The position numbers and the translations under genes were made by a program. A DNA stretch of 64,000 nucleotides from CAZOVB01 sp964583095 (GTDB lineage Bacteria; Planctomycetota; Phycisphaerae; SM23-33): NCBI GenBank assembly GCA_964583095.1, contig CAZOVB010000018.1, forward strand, positions 1-64,000, in the 5' to 3' direction. Below the pieces are notes generated by a model. That model had not been told where the DNA came from and did not search any database. It saw only the letters and a program-made list of their open reading frames with translations. Position 1 is the stretch's first letter. The number at the start of each line of letters is the position of its first letter. This document shows, piece after piece, positions 34,778 to 44,130 of this stretch.

Positions 34778-36376
34778 TTGGCGTCTTTGTGCGAATACCT
34801 CACGGATGAGATGCTGCTTCAGTTGCAGCAGGCGCTTTCGTCGGTGGCCAACAGGCAGGTGCGGATTTCCTGCTGGGAAACGGGCCCGGTGATTCTGTCC
34901 GATGGTCGGATCGACCACGGCCAGGAAAGCTCCAGCTACGGAGATTCTCCGCGGGATGCCTCCTTTTCCGTCCCCATTTCGGTGGGGGAGGATACCGTCG
35001 GACTCCTGGAGCTGGTGGGGACGGCTCAGCAAAAGCCCGAACGCCGGCGGGATCCGCAATGGGTCGAGGAATTTCTCACGCTCATCGCCAAGGTAATAGG
35101 CCACCTCTGTGAGCGCGAGCAACTGCTCCGTTCGCGCGCGCACGATCTGGCAATGCTCTATCAACTGACGGCCGAATTCACCGGCCAGCATCGATTGGAC
35201 AGCTTGCTGAACCTGGTGGCCAAGACCGTGGTGGCCATTATGGGGGCAAAAGGCTGCATGATCCGCCTTCTTAACGAGGATCGCACAGAACTGCTCGCCG
35301 CAGCGGTGCACGGCCTCAGTGAAGCGTATCTGCGCAAAGGGCCCATTCGGATTGACCAGAGCCAGATCGACCAGGAGGTCCTGCGAACGCAGAAGACGGT
35401 GTACGTAGAGGACCAGCGGACGGATTCCCGCGTGCTCTACCCGGCCGAGGCGCGGGTGGAAGGCATAGCCTCTTCGCTGTGTGCCCCGATGATCTATTCC
35501 GGAAGGGTGGAAGGGATTTTGCGGGTGTACACCGGCCAGGTTCACCGGTTCAACTGGTTTGAGACGGCGCTTCTGGAGGCCATCGCCGCCCAGGCAGCAG
35601 CAGCAATTGTTAACGCAAGGTTGTATGAAGAGGCCCTGAAAGGTGAGCACATGCAGCGTCAACTCACGCTGGCTGGGGAAGTCCAGCGCGAGATGATCCC
35701 CTCCGAGCCGCCCTCGATTCCCGGCTACGATATCGGGGCGGTTTATGTGCCCAGTTACGAGCTTTCCGGCGATTTCTACGACTTTATCGCACTGCCAGAA
35801 GGCAATCTGGGCCTGGCGGTAGCGGATATCGTGGGTAAAGGAGTCCGCGCCTCGCTGCTGATGGCCTCGATCCGGGCTTCCCTTCGCGCCCACGCGGTGA
35901 ATATTTACGACATGACTACGGTGATGGGAAAGGTCAATCGCGACCTCTGCGCCGATTCGATCATCAGTGATTTTGCGACCCTTTTTTACGGCGTCCTGGA
36001 CACCCAGGCCCGCAAGCTGACCTACTCCAACGCAGGCCACACGCCTCCGATCCTCGTGCGGGACGGGCACACGCTTCGCCTGACAACCGGAGGAACGGTT
36101 CTGGGCATTGAGTCGGGAATCCGCTACAGTACCGAAGCGTTCGATCTGAAGTCAGGAGATGTGATCCTTGCCTACACCGACGGACTGCCTGAAGCGATGA
36201 ACTTCCAGGATGAATGCTTCGGCAATGAGCGTGTGGCCGATGCCCTGAAGGAAGCGGTATCGCTGGGCCTGAGTGCCGAGGGCGTTGTTCGTCACGTGCT
36301 GTGGATCATGCGGAAGTTCGCGGGCTTGCAGCGCCGTTTTGACGACTTGACTTTGGTTGCCCTGCGCGTCTTATAA
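34778..36376 (+). CDS. GAF-domain, SpoIIE/RsbU-type PP2C serine phosphatase
   Basis: 532 residues from a TTG with AGGAG 8 bases upstream. The N-terminal 115 residues look like a degenerate sensor domain and a GAF domain covers about 125-285 (YQLTAEFTGQHRLDSLLNLVAKTVV ... FETALLEAIAAQAAAAI). After a helix linker comes a PP2C/SpoIIE domain (about 310-530) with metal-binding Asp in LSGDFYDFI and VADIVGKGVRASLLMA, and VILAYTDGLPEA near the end. Such proteins dephosphorylate anti-sigma-factor antagonists in partner-switching pathways. No antagonist or anti-sigma gene is adjacent, so the target is unknown. Confidence 0.88.
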   Translation: MASLCEYLTDEMLLQLQQALSSVANRQVRISCWETGPVILSDGRIDHGQESSSYGDSPRDASFSVPISVGEDTVGLLELVGTAQQKPERRRDPQWVEEFLTLIAKVIGHLCEREQLLRSRAHDLAMLYQLTAEFTGQHRLDSLLNLVAKTVVAIMGAKGCMIRLLNEDRTELLAAAVHGLSEAYLRKGPIRIDQSQIDQEVLRTQKTVYVEDQRTDSRVLYPAEARVEGIASSLCAPMIYSGRVEGILRVYTGQVHRFNWFETALLEAIAAQAAAAIVNARLYEEALKGEHMQRQLTLAGEVQREMIPSEPPSIPGYDIGAVYVPSYELSGDFYDFIALPEGNLGLAVADIVGKGVRASLLMASIRASLRAHAVNIYDMTTVMGKVNRDLCADSIISDFATLFYGVLDTQARKLTYSNAGHTPPILVRDGHTLRLTTGGTVLGIESGIRYSTEAFDLKSGDVILAYTDGLPEAMNFQDECFGNERVADALKEAVSLGLSAEGVVRHVLWIMRKFAGLQRRFDDLTLVALRVL

Positions 36377-36448
36377 TGTGCCCGCTGACCCAGGTGCGGC
36401 AGCAACGTGTTGCCGCCAGAATCCTCTACGCCAGAGACCGGAAGGACC

Positions 36449-37519
36449 ATGAGCCACTTTTGTCTATTGCGTGACCCGCAGTCATACGAAGCATTGGATT
36501 GGGATCTGCTCCAGAGCCCCGATGAACTGAACCATTGGATTGAAGTATTCGAAAAGCAATTGGAGCGTATGCTGCAACTGGCGACCGATCTGTACGGCCG
36601 GGCGGCCGAACCGCAGATCGAGGAGGCCCGCAAGCTCTACGGCGAAAAGGTCCAGCAACTCCGGTCCGACCCGGGGTCCCTGGGCAGCAACGGCCAACTG
36701 AATATCATGGACCTGGACTACATGCGGGAGAACATCCTCCGCGATGTGGGACTCCACGACCCGTATCGGAAGGTCAAGGCCGACGGGACCGACAAGGCCC
36801 GCGACCTGTATCCCCACGTGGTGCGGCAACTCCATGCCCAGCCCAACGAGGACAAATGGCTTTACCTGATCAAGTCCTGCTTTGCCGGGAATTACTTCGA
36901 TCTGGGTTCGCATTCCACCATGCACCTCAGCGGGGACCCCGAGAGCTTCCTGCAGGGCGTGGAGGAGATGAAGGACCGTCCCTGGCTGGTGGATGATTTC
37001 GATCGCCTCCAGGCCGACCTGTTCCAGACGGTCCCGGCCAAGTGGGGCAAGGCGGTCATATTCGTCGACAACGCCGGGGCAGACTTCGTATTGGGCGTGA
37101 TGCCCTTGGCCCGCGAGCTGACTCTCATGGGAGTCATGGTGGTTCTGGCAGCCAACGAAAGTCCGTCGCTCAACGACATGACCGCCGACGAGACGGTCGA
37201 CACCGTCCAGAGGCTGGCGGCCCAGGATCCGGATCTGGAAGCCATGATCGAAGCCGGCATGTTCGAGGTCGCCTCCACCGGCAACGGCATTCCCTTGCTG
37301 GACCTTTCGGAAGTCAGCGATGAATTGAACGAGGCCTGCGCCGACGCCGACCTGGTGATCCTCGAAGGCATGGGCCGGGCCGTCGAGACCAACTACGATG
37401 CCGAATTCAGCGTAGATTGTCTCCAGCTTGCGATGCTCAAGGATCCGCTGGTGGCCAGGAAACTTGGCGGCGAAAGCCTGGATGTGGTCTGCCGATACCG
37501 CACCGTGGATGAGGCCTGA
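36449..37519 (+). CDS. DUF89/ARMT1-like metal-dependent phosphatase
   Basis: 356 residues from the ATG at 36449 with GGAAGGA upstream. It has the DUF89 landmarks: KSCFAGNYFDLGS, FVDNAGADFVLGVMPLARELTLMG with the metal-binding Asp-Asn pair, VLAANESPSLNDMTADE, and ADLVILEGMGRAVETNY. The pattern is closest, from memory, to the phosphatase domain of vertebrate PANK4. DUF89 enzymes are house-cleaning phosphatases acting on sugar phosphates or 4'-phosphopantetheine derivatives. It follows the SpoIIE gene by 72 bases and may share its transcript. The substrate is unproven. Confidence 0.78.
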   Translation: MSHFCLLRDPQSYEALDWDLLQSPDELNHWIEVFEKQLERMLQLATDLYGRAAEPQIEEARKLYGEKVQQLRSDPGSLGSNGQLNIMDLDYMRENILRDVGLHDPYRKVKADGTDKARDLYPHVVRQLHAQPNEDKWLYLIKSCFAGNYFDLGSHSTMHLSGDPESFLQGVEEMKDRPWLVDDFDRLQADLFQTVPAKWGKAVIFVDNAGADFVLGVMPLARELTLMGVMVVLAANESPSLNDMTADETVDTVQRLAAQDPDLEAMIEAGMFEVASTGNGIPLLDLSEVSDELNEACADADLVILEGMGRAVETNYDAEFSVDCLQLAMLKDPLVARKLGGESLDVVCRYRTVDEA

Positions 37520-37532
37520 GTGATTCAGGCCT
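37512..37532 (+). terminator. Hairpin over the stop of the DUF89 gene
   Basis: Arms AGGCCTGA (37512-37519, containing the stop codon) and TCAGGCCT (37525-37532) pair over 8 bp with a 5-base loop, between two converging genes. There is no T-run, so it is a weak terminator candidate. Confidence 0.35.
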
Positions 37533-37610
37533 GACGCGGTCCTCCCCCTGAGCTGCGCTGAGCAGCCCGAGGCAGGGATCCGCTATCCAATGCGTAGGCG
37601 TCCTCCGCGA

Positions 37611-38897
37611 TCAGAAATTCTGAACTGAGGCGGGAAAGCGTTTCTTGATCCATTCGAGCCCGCTGCAGGTAAGGTCTATAAGCTCCTGTGCCCGCTCGTC
37701 GGCCTGCCCTGCCCAGAGTTGCTCCAGCAGTTGCGATACCCTCTGGTCGTTCAGATCGGCTTCGCTGCCGGGAAGGGCCTGTGGGGCTTGGGTCAGTTCA
37801 TCTCTGCGCCGGACCATCGAAACGATCCCCGCAGCAGCGCCACGTGCAAGGCAGACCGGTTCCACGCCTGCTTCCAGGGCGATACGCATGGTTCCAAAGA
37901 GGCGGTCGTCGTAGCCGAGCTTCCTGCGATGGTCCCTGCCGACCCGGCTGACCAGATCGTTCAGATACGGATTGACCATTCTCTCCAGAAGGTCCTCGGC
38001 GTAGGCCTGGAATCCCGCCGGGGTGAAAAGTTCATCCTTCAGGTGACTGTGACGGTGGATCAGGGCCTTTCCCGACTCGTCCAGAAAGGCTTGTCGCCCA
38101 CAGGCCATGATATCGGCATCCTTGCCGGCCTGTGCGATCGTCTCCAGACCCCGAACGTCGGCCAGGTAGGCAATCAGTGCGTGAACAGCATTGTGTCCGT
38201 AGAGCTTGGCCTCCTCGAAGGGCAGGAGGTCTTGCTTCTCGCGGAAGACTTCGATGCCGCGCTGGAAACCCTCGTGTTTGATACGACTGATCAGAATCCG
38301 GTTGAACTCCTCGATCAGGATCGCCCGATCGAGTCCCGGGCAGACCGGTGCCAGATGGAGCCTTTGCATGTCGTCCTGGCTGCGGATTACACCGCTCATC
38401 TTCCCGATCACCGTATTGAGCGCCTGGATCTCAGGCCTTTCGGTGCCCAGTGCGTCGCGCAGAGACCTTGCGAGGATTTCCGCGGCGTGGTTGTGATTTT
38501 CCGCTGCGTAAATCACCGTGGGCAGGGGGTGGTTTCTGCTTTGGACCGCTTCGGCCAGGAGTCGCGAGACGCTCGCCGCGCCCCGGTCGTAGAAATCCAC
38601 GCTGGGCAGGCAGGTCGCCCACTCGTCCGAGGCCGCGATGGCCTCGAGTAGCTTGCGACGATCCCCGGGCTCTGTCGGGTTGAGAAGCTCGACACCTTCC
38701 AGTGTAAAGGGTTCGATGCCTTCCTGATGGGCGATATTCACCGTGTACCTGCCTCCGCTGCTGCCCACGGCGTCTACCAGTTCTGCGTCGACCTCCGCCA
38801 CGATGAACCGATCAAAGTTCCCGCTTCGGTAGGCTTCATAGACAAACAGCCCGCCGGCGATGGGGCCAAATCCGAAACAGACCAAGGTCTTGTTCAC
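37611..38897 (-). CDS. Mannitol-dehydrogenase-family polyol dehydrogenase
   Basis: 428 residues. The N-terminal Rossmann motif is GFGPIAGGL and the catalytic signature in the second half is KLYGHNAVHALIAYLA, with Lys, Asn (+5) and His (+8) spaced as in polyol-specific long-chain dehydrogenases. These enzymes oxidise sugar alcohols or sugar-alcohol phosphates with NAD(P). It is the last gene of the minus-strand catabolic operon, 15 bases after the zinc-type dehydrogenase. Mannitol-1-phosphate is the textbook substrate, but in this context another polyol or polyol phosphate is likely. Confidence 0.78.
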   Translation of the reverse strand: MNKTLVCFGFGPIAGGLFVYEAYRSGNFDRFIVAEVDAELVDAVGSSGGRYTVNIAHQEGIEPFTLEGVELLNPTEPGDRRKLLEAIAASDEWATCLPSVDFYDRGAASVSRLLAEAVQSRNHPLPTVIYAAENHNHAAEILARSLRDALGTERPEIQALNTVIGKMSGVIRSQDDMQRLHLAPVCPGLDRAILIEEFNRILISRIKHEGFQRGIEVFREKQDLLPFEEAKLYGHNAVHALIAYLADVRGLETIAQAGKDADIMACGRQAFLDESGKALIHRHSHLKDELFTPAGFQAYAEDLLERMVNPYLNDLVSRVGRDHRRKLGYDDRLFGTMRIALEAGVEPVCLARGAAAGIVSMVRRRDELTQAPQALPGSEADLNDQRVSQLLEQLWAGQADERAQELIDLTCSGLEWIKKRFPASVQNF

Positions 38898-38912
38898 AGT
38901 GTTTTCCTTCGG

Positions 38913-40592
38913 CTACCTGGCTGCGCGAAGCAGCTCCTGCTCCGCCTCGGCGGTCCACATGCCGTTGACGAGTTTTTCGGCCACGCTTGGATAGACCTGC
39001 TCCAGGCGGCTCAGTTCCACCAGTCCCATGTCCGTCAGTTCCGGATAGACGATGATCTTGCCGGCGATGGTTCGGTTCTCGACGGCCCGGATACCCTCGT
39101 CGGCTCCTTCCATCCCACAGACCGCATCGACGGAACAGTTGGTATCCAGGCGGTCGGACTGGACCTTGTCCAGGACCATCTGCATGTGTCGAATCAGCGA
39201 GCCACTCGTGCCGTAGATGAACATCCGTTTGGCAATGCAGGTGTCCATGTCCAGGTCGTGACGGATGGGCATGGGGATCCCCGCGAAGATGTTCACGATG
39301 CACCCGGTCCCCGCCTGGGCGATGGCGTCGGCGACCAGTTGCCCAACCGGGGCCATCAGCGAGATGTAGGTGAAGCCTTCGCCCAAGGCCTCGTTCTTGG
39401 GATTCACAGCTTCGAACAAGACGTCGTTGGCCTCGGCGAAGGGCGAGGCCTTGCTCTTGAGCGCATCGAGGCGGTGCTGGTCGAAATCCGTGGCGGTAAC
39501 GCGAACGTTGCCCTTGCCCATGCACAGGGCGCGAATGGTGTGCATCTGGCCCATGGGTCCCCCGGCCCCGACGACCAGAATGTTCTCGTCCTGGCGGATC
39601 TCGCCGTCTGCGGGGATGACCGAATAGCCCTCCCGGGCATCCTCGCTGAAGGTCCCCACCCAGCGGGTATTGCCGTAGTGAATTCGGCCCACGCCCACCG
39701 AGACCTCCTGGCCGATCTTCTTTCCCCCCGTTACCAGGTTGATGATGCCCCCCGGTGCGAGCTTGTCGTTGAGCAGGTCGATGGTCGGCTTGTCGGCTCC
39801 GAAATAAACGATGTCGTCGAAGGTTTCATCGGGCAGCTTTTCAAGATCCTGCTGAATGCGGATGGCGGTGCCCATGGCCTGGAGCTTCTGCTGCTGTGTC
39901 GAGTCGGCCACGAGGGCCGTCACCTGAGCGGGGCCGGCTTCGGGATCAAAGCTCTCCTTCACGCCGACAACAGCATGCCCCGCATCGGCCACTACCAGCA
40001 GGTGTCCACCGGCTTTGATTCGTCTTCGCTCGGGGGTTACGTAGGAGCATTCCACGCAGCCCCAGGGCTCGACCAGGGCGATGGCGGCAGCTCCCTTGGT
40101 ATCTTCGACCGGCATGAGAAAGCGTTGCCCCTCGTGCAGAACGATTCGCTCGTCGGTCAGGAAGTACTCCTGGAGGCCTCCTTCCATGTTGTACCCGAAC
40201 GCGCCGTTGGACTGGGAGGTACGCAACTGGCGGGTATCGGCCTGGAGAAGAATGCGCCGGCCCACTTCATGGTGCTCGACGTTTTCTCCCACGGCCACGA
40301 TTCGGGCACATACCTCATGGCCTGGAACCGTCGGTTCTTTGCCGGGCCGGTAGCTGGGCAGGGATTCCAGTACCTCCGGATCGATGCCCTTGACCAACGG
40401 CTGCTTCCGAACGTGGTTGTCGAACTGCTTGAGCAGTTTCAGGTCGCTGAAACACAGCCCGACCGCCTCAACCTTCAGAAGGATCTGCTTGTCCTTGGGC
40501 AGGTCGAGCGGTTTGTTGTGGTTGAGCTCCAGCTTGTCGGGCCCGACGAGTTGCAGGGCATGCTGGGTCGGGGGGAATTGTGTCTGATTCAT
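38913..40592 (-). CDS. Zinc-type medium-chain dehydrogenase with two Rossmann units
   Basis: 559 residues, about 200 longer than usual for the family. The GroES-like catalytic domain has the zinc ligands Cys47 (GLCFSDLK), His92-Glu93 (PGHEV) and Glu175 (EPWGCVE); the four-Cys structural zinc loop is missing. A first Rossmann-like region (about 195-300) has an altered loop, LLVVADAGHAVVG, where Gly-rich GxGxxG is expected. A second (about 336-500) has the canonical VVGAGGPMG. It is probably a polyol or sugar-phosphate dehydrogenase, perhaps related to sorbose-1-phosphate reductases. It lies between the aldolase/SDR and polyol dehydrogenase genes in a tight operon. Confidence 0.75.
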   Translation of the reverse strand: MNQTQFPPTQHALQLVGPDKLELNHNKPLDLPKDKQILLKVEAVGLCFSDLKLLKQFDNHVRKQPLVKGIDPEVLESLPSYRPGKEPTVPGHEVCARIVAVGENVEHHEVGRRILLQADTRQLRTSQSNGAFGYNMEGGLQEYFLTDERIVLHEGQRFLMPVEDTKGAAAIALVEPWGCVECSYVTPERRRIKAGGHLLVVADAGHAVVGVKESFDPEAGPAQVTALVADSTQQQKLQAMGTAIRIQQDLEKLPDETFDDIVYFGADKPTIDLLNDKLAPGGIINLVTGGKKIGQEVSVGVGRIHYGNTRWVGTFSEDAREGYSVIPADGEIRQDENILVVGAGGPMGQMHTIRALCMGKGNVRVTATDFDQHRLDALKSKASPFAEANDVLFEAVNPKNEALGEGFTYISLMAPVGQLVADAIAQAGTGCIVNIFAGIPMPIRHDLDMDTCIAKRMFIYGTSGSLIRHMQMVLDKVQSDRLDTNCSVDAVCGMEGADEGIRAVENRTIAGKIIVYPELTDMGLVELSRLEQVYPSVAEKLVNGMWTAEAEQELLRAAR

Positions 40593-40607
40593 GGAATATC
40601 CTGCCTT

Positions 40608-42656
40608 TCAGTGGAGCATGACCTGTCCGCCGGTGACGGGCAGGGCCTGGCCTGTCTCGTAGTCCTGCTGCATCAAATAGTAGACGGCCTTCATGACGTC
40701 AGTCGTCGTGCACCCTCGTTTCATGGGGACTTTCTGCTCATAGGCGCCGCGGACATCTGCAACCGTCCTGGCCCCGGGGACCTTGCCGGCCTGAAGATAT
40801 TGCACGAAGAGCCCGTTGTCCGGATCGGACCAGAGGGGCCCGTCAAAGAAATTGCCCGGGCAGATCGCGTTGACCTTCACGCCGTCCTCGATCAGTTCCA
40901 GGGCAAAGGATTGCGTCAGGCCGACCGAGCCGAATTTGCTTCCGGCATAGGCGAAGTTCTTGTTGGAGCCCTCCAGGCCGCTCTTGGAGTTGATCTGGAT
41001 GATGTCGCCCATTACCTCCGGGCCGGCCAGATGCTGGAGTGCGAAGACGCCGGCCACATTCTGCACGCAAAGGAAGTAGCCTTTGTAGTTGACGTCCGTT
41101 ACGAACTGGAAGTCCTTTTCGCTCTGGGTCTTGACACTTTCGGCCCGCAGAACCCCGGCGTTGGAGATCAGCAGGTCCAGGCCGCCGAAAGAACGAATCA
41201 GATTGTGCACCGCCGACGCGATCGACTCGCCGTCGGTGACGTTCATCTCCACGCCAAGACAGAAGTTGCTGCCGGGGGCTTCGTTGAACTCCCTGGCCGC
41301 CTGCTGGGCCCCGGCGACATTCAGATCCGCCAGCAGGACGCAGGCGCCCTGGGCGGCCAGGTCCCGGGCGATTTCCAGCCCGAAGCCTTGGGCAGCTCCG
41401 GTGACCAGGGCGACCTTTCCGGCGGCCTGGCCTTTGGCGCTCTGCCTTGCGGCCACCTTGCGGCGGTAGGCTTCGACTTCCCAGTTCTCGATGAACTCTC
41501 GCGTGGCGTCGTCGAGGGGCTCGATGCCTCCGAGTCTTTGTGCACCGGCCATGACCTTGGCTGCATCGAGGTAGAGCAGTCGCGCGCTCAGGGCTGAGGC
41601 ATAGCTCTCCCCGGCGGTGAACATGCCCAGGCCCTTGACGAGCACGACCTTCGGGCTCTGTTGGTACCGGGCCCGGTAGCTGTCGATTTCCCCGGCCAGC
41701 AGGTCCTTCAGGGCTCGGGGCTCTTTTGTGTCTCCAGGGTCGATCCAGAGCGGAAACGAGAGACAGTAGACGATCTGGTCCGGGCTCAGCGGGCCTCCCA
41801 GGGCGGCCCCTTGCCCCGAGTCTCCGCCCACCATCGCCGTAATGGCTGGGTCGTCCTCGTAGCTGACAACAGCGTGCCTTGCCTCTTGGCCCAGCAGGCC
41901 GCGGAGCAGGGGGCCCAGCGTGTTGATCCTCTCTTTGGCCTGGGAGGCCTCCAGAAGCTCTACCGGGCCGAAAGGCTGGGACGAACTGCTTTGTTGAAGC
42001 TTTTGCGAGATCCGCTGGAGGATCTGGTCGGTCTTGGTGCGGATCCGCTCCGGGTCGTCATCGAAGACCAGCAGGCCGTGGTTTTCCATCAGGATGGGCG
42101 GAACTACCTGCCGGCCCGTTCGCTTGCGGTAGTCTTCCAGGGCTTTGCTGATCGTCTGGGCCAGCACGAAGCCGGGATCCACGAAGGGAATCCAGAGCAC
42201 GTCATCGCCGAAGATCTCCTGGGCGATGGTCGCGCCCTGGCTGGAGCAGGTGAGCATGTTGGCCACGGTCGAGTGGGTGTGCACCGTGTATTTGCCGGGC
42301 GTGAGATGGTGCAGCACGCTCTCGACGCTGGGACGCAGCCCGGTTTCCCGGTCGACGCGAGCAGCCAGGACGGCCTGCTTGAACTGCGCCTCACGCTCGT
42401 GTCGCTCCCGGCTGAGGGTGGAAGTCAGGATTTGCTGCAAGGCATCGCGATCGAGTTGGACAAATCCCTCCGGCTCGATTCCTGCCAGGGGGATCCCGCT
42501 GGCCTTTACGAAGAGCTGATCGCCGATTTTCACGGAGGTGTTTCCGCCGCCGACCAGGACAACGTCCGGGTCCGAGCCGTAGTATCGGCTGAGCTTGACA
42601 ATGTTCTCGAGGGGCTGATCGGAGTGAAATTCGGGCCAATCGATTTCAGAAGCCAT
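40608..42656 (-). CDS. Bifunctional class II aldolase / short-chain dehydrogenase (RhaEW-like)
   Basis: 682 residues from the ATG at 42656 with GAGGTAG upstream. The N-terminal half (about 1-400) is a class II aldolase/AraD-like domain with the zinc ligands in HTHSTV and ENHGLLV and a GGGNTSVK substrate loop. The C-terminal half (about 430-682) is an SDR with VTGAAQGFG for the cofactor, ISNAGVL and the YAGSK catalytic motif. Fusions of this kind (B. subtilis YuxG/RhaEW) cleave L-rhamnulose 1-phosphate and oxidise the L-lactaldehyde formed. Here the partners are polyol dehydrogenases, so the substrate may differ. The frame continues to 43556 but that part is a shadow of the E3 gene. Confidence 0.85.
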   Translation of the reverse strand: MASEIDWPEFHSDQPLENIVKLSRYYGSDPDVVLVGGGNTSVKIGDQLFVKASGIPLAGIEPEGFVQLDRDALQQILTSTLSRERHEREAQFKQAVLAARVDRETGLRPSVESVLHHLTPGKYTVHTHSTVANMLTCSSQGATIAQEIFGDDVLWIPFVDPGFVLAQTISKALEDYRKRTGRQVVPPILMENHGLLVFDDDPERIRTKTDQILQRISQKLQQSSSSQPFGPVELLEASQAKERINTLGPLLRGLLGQEARHAVVSYEDDPAITAMVGGDSGQGAALGGPLSPDQIVYCLSFPLWIDPGDTKEPRALKDLLAGEIDSYRARYQQSPKVVLVKGLGMFTAGESYASALSARLLYLDAAKVMAGAQRLGGIEPLDDATREFIENWEVEAYRRKVAARQSAKGQAAGKVALVTGAAQGFGLEIARDLAAQGACVLLADLNVAGAQQAAREFNEAPGSNFCLGVEMNVTDGESIASAVHNLIRSFGGLDLLISNAGVLRAESVKTQSEKDFQFVTDVNYKGYFLCVQNVAGVFALQHLAGPEVMGDIIQINSKSGLEGSNKNFAYAGSKFGSVGLTQSFALELIEDGVKVNAICPGNFFDGPLWSDPDNGLFVQYLQAGKVPGARTVADVRGAYEQKVPMKRGCTTTDVMKAVYYLMQQDYETGQALPVTGGQVMLH

Positions 42657-42691
42657 GACTACCTCACAGATCTTGTTGTTGGTAAAGGGTC

Positions 42692-44113
42692 TCAGGTAGC
42701 AGCAGAAAGGCGCGTCATCTTTCGGGGAGGCAGGTGCAGGGCCTGTCCCAGGGCGTCCTCGGCTGCTTCCTTGACGGACTCGCTGATGGTGGGATGAGCG
42801 AAGACGCTTTCGGCCAGTTCGGTGGTGGAGGCTTCTTGGCCCAGCATGCAGGCTGCGGCTGCAACGACCTCGGTGACGTTGTGGCCGATCATGTGTACGC
42901 CGAGGATCTCGTCGCTCTGGCGGTGACGCAGGATCTTGACGAATCCGTCTGTGTGACCGGTGGCCATGGCCTTGCCCAGGTGGCCAAGAGGGAACTTCCC
43001 GACGGCCAAGGGCAGTTTCTGCTCGCGGGCCTGCTCGGTGGTCATTCCGACACCGGCGATTTCCGGGAAGGTGTACACGCACCAGGGGATCGGTCCCGGA
43101 ACAGCAGATTCGTTTGCTCCCAGGGCGTCTTCCACCGCTGTGACGGCATGGGCGCTTGCCGCATGGGCCAGCAGGCACAGGCCGTTGGCGTCGCCGATGC
43201 AGTAGATGTCTTCGTGGGACGTCTGCATGCGGTCGTTGACCGGAACGAAGCCGCGTCGGGTTTTGATGCCCACGTTCTCCAGCCCGATCCGGCCGGTGTT
43301 GGCTTTGCGCCCCGTGGCCACGAGTACCTTGTCGACCTCGAGGCTCTCCCCGCCGGAAAGGGCAGCGACAAGCCCCGAATTCTTCTGCTGGATCTCCTCC
43401 ACCTTTGTCTCCAGGTGGCAGGCGATCTTCCTGGTTTTGAATACCTTGGCCAAGGCCTCGCCCAGTTCGCCATCGAGGTTCGGCAGGAGCTTTGGGAGCA
43501 TCTCGACCACCGTGACCTCCACGCCGAATTGCTGCATCATGCATGCGAACTCGCAACCGATGACCCCGCCCCCGACGATCATCAACCGCCGGGGCAGTTC
43601 CTGCCAGTGCAGGGCTTCGTCGCTGGTGCAGACCCGCTCCGGATCGCTGGGCCAGCCGGGGATTCGGGCAGGGACGGATCCAACAGCCAGGATCGTCTTG
43701 CGGGCCTGGAAAAGCTCCCCGGGCCCGTCGCCCTTGGAGACGCGGATCTTCCCCGGAGCTTCCAGGCTTCCCCTGCCCTCGTAGATCTTCACCTTGCGGG
43801 CTTTGAGAAGCCCTTGGATCCCGCCGCGGAGCCGCTGGAGGACCTTGTCTTTTCGCCCCTGAATGGCAGGCCAGTCGAATTCGACACTCCCCTGAACCTT
43901 CAGGCCGTATTCCCGGGCCCGTGAGATCTCATGGAGAAGCTCAGCCGAGGCCAACAGTGCCTTGGAGGGAATGCATCCGTAGTTCAGGCATGTTCCGCCC
44001 AGCTTGTGGGCCTCGACAATCGCGACGCTCGCGCCAAGCGAAGCCGCCTTCAGGGCTGCAATGTATCCGCCGGGACCTGAACCCAGCACGGCCATGTCGA
44101 ACGTCTCTGGCAT
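42692..44113 (-). CDS. lpdA: Dihydrolipoamide dehydrogenase (E3)
   Basis: 473 residues from the ATG at 44113 with GGAGGAAGG upstream. It has FAD-binding GSGPGGYIAALKA, redox-active disulfide GGTCLNYGCIPSKALL, NAD-binding GGGVIGCEFACMM and the C-terminal His-Glu in AHPTISESVKEA. It reoxidises the lipoyl groups of the E2 encoded 17 bases upstream. A dedicated E3 in a sugar locus implies a pathway-specific 2-oxoacid dehydrogenase complex. Confidence 0.93.
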   Translation of the reverse strand: MPETFDMAVLGSGPGGYIAALKAASLGASVAIVEAHKLGGTCLNYGCIPSKALLASAELLHEISRAREYGLKVQGSVEFDWPAIQGRKDKVLQRLRGGIQGLLKARKVKIYEGRGSLEAPGKIRVSKGDGPGELFQARKTILAVGSVPARIPGWPSDPERVCTSDEALHWQELPRRLMIVGGGVIGCEFACMMQQFGVEVTVVEMLPKLLPNLDGELGEALAKVFKTRKIACHLETKVEEIQQKNSGLVAALSGGESLEVDKVLVATGRKANTGRIGLENVGIKTRRGFVPVNDRMQTSHEDIYCIGDANGLCLLAHAASAHAVTAVEDALGANESAVPGPIPWCVYTFPEIAGVGMTTEQAREQKLPLAVGKFPLGHLGKAMATGHTDGFVKILRHRQSDEILGVHMIGHNVTEVVAAAACMLGQEASTTELAESVFAHPTISESVKEAAEDALGQALHLPPRKMTRLSAAT

Positions 44114-44130
44114 ATTCCTTCCTCCCGGGT

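Noticed and set aside
38727..41597. 956-residue plus-strand frame opposite the dehydrogenase genes
   Set aside because: Opposite three overlapping confident genes; low-complexity His/Val/Asp content.
42657..43556. N-terminal extension of the aldolase/SDR frame
   Set aside because: The 300 extra residues are Arg/Gly-rich shadow of the E3 gene, and a start with a good ribosome-binding site is at 42656.
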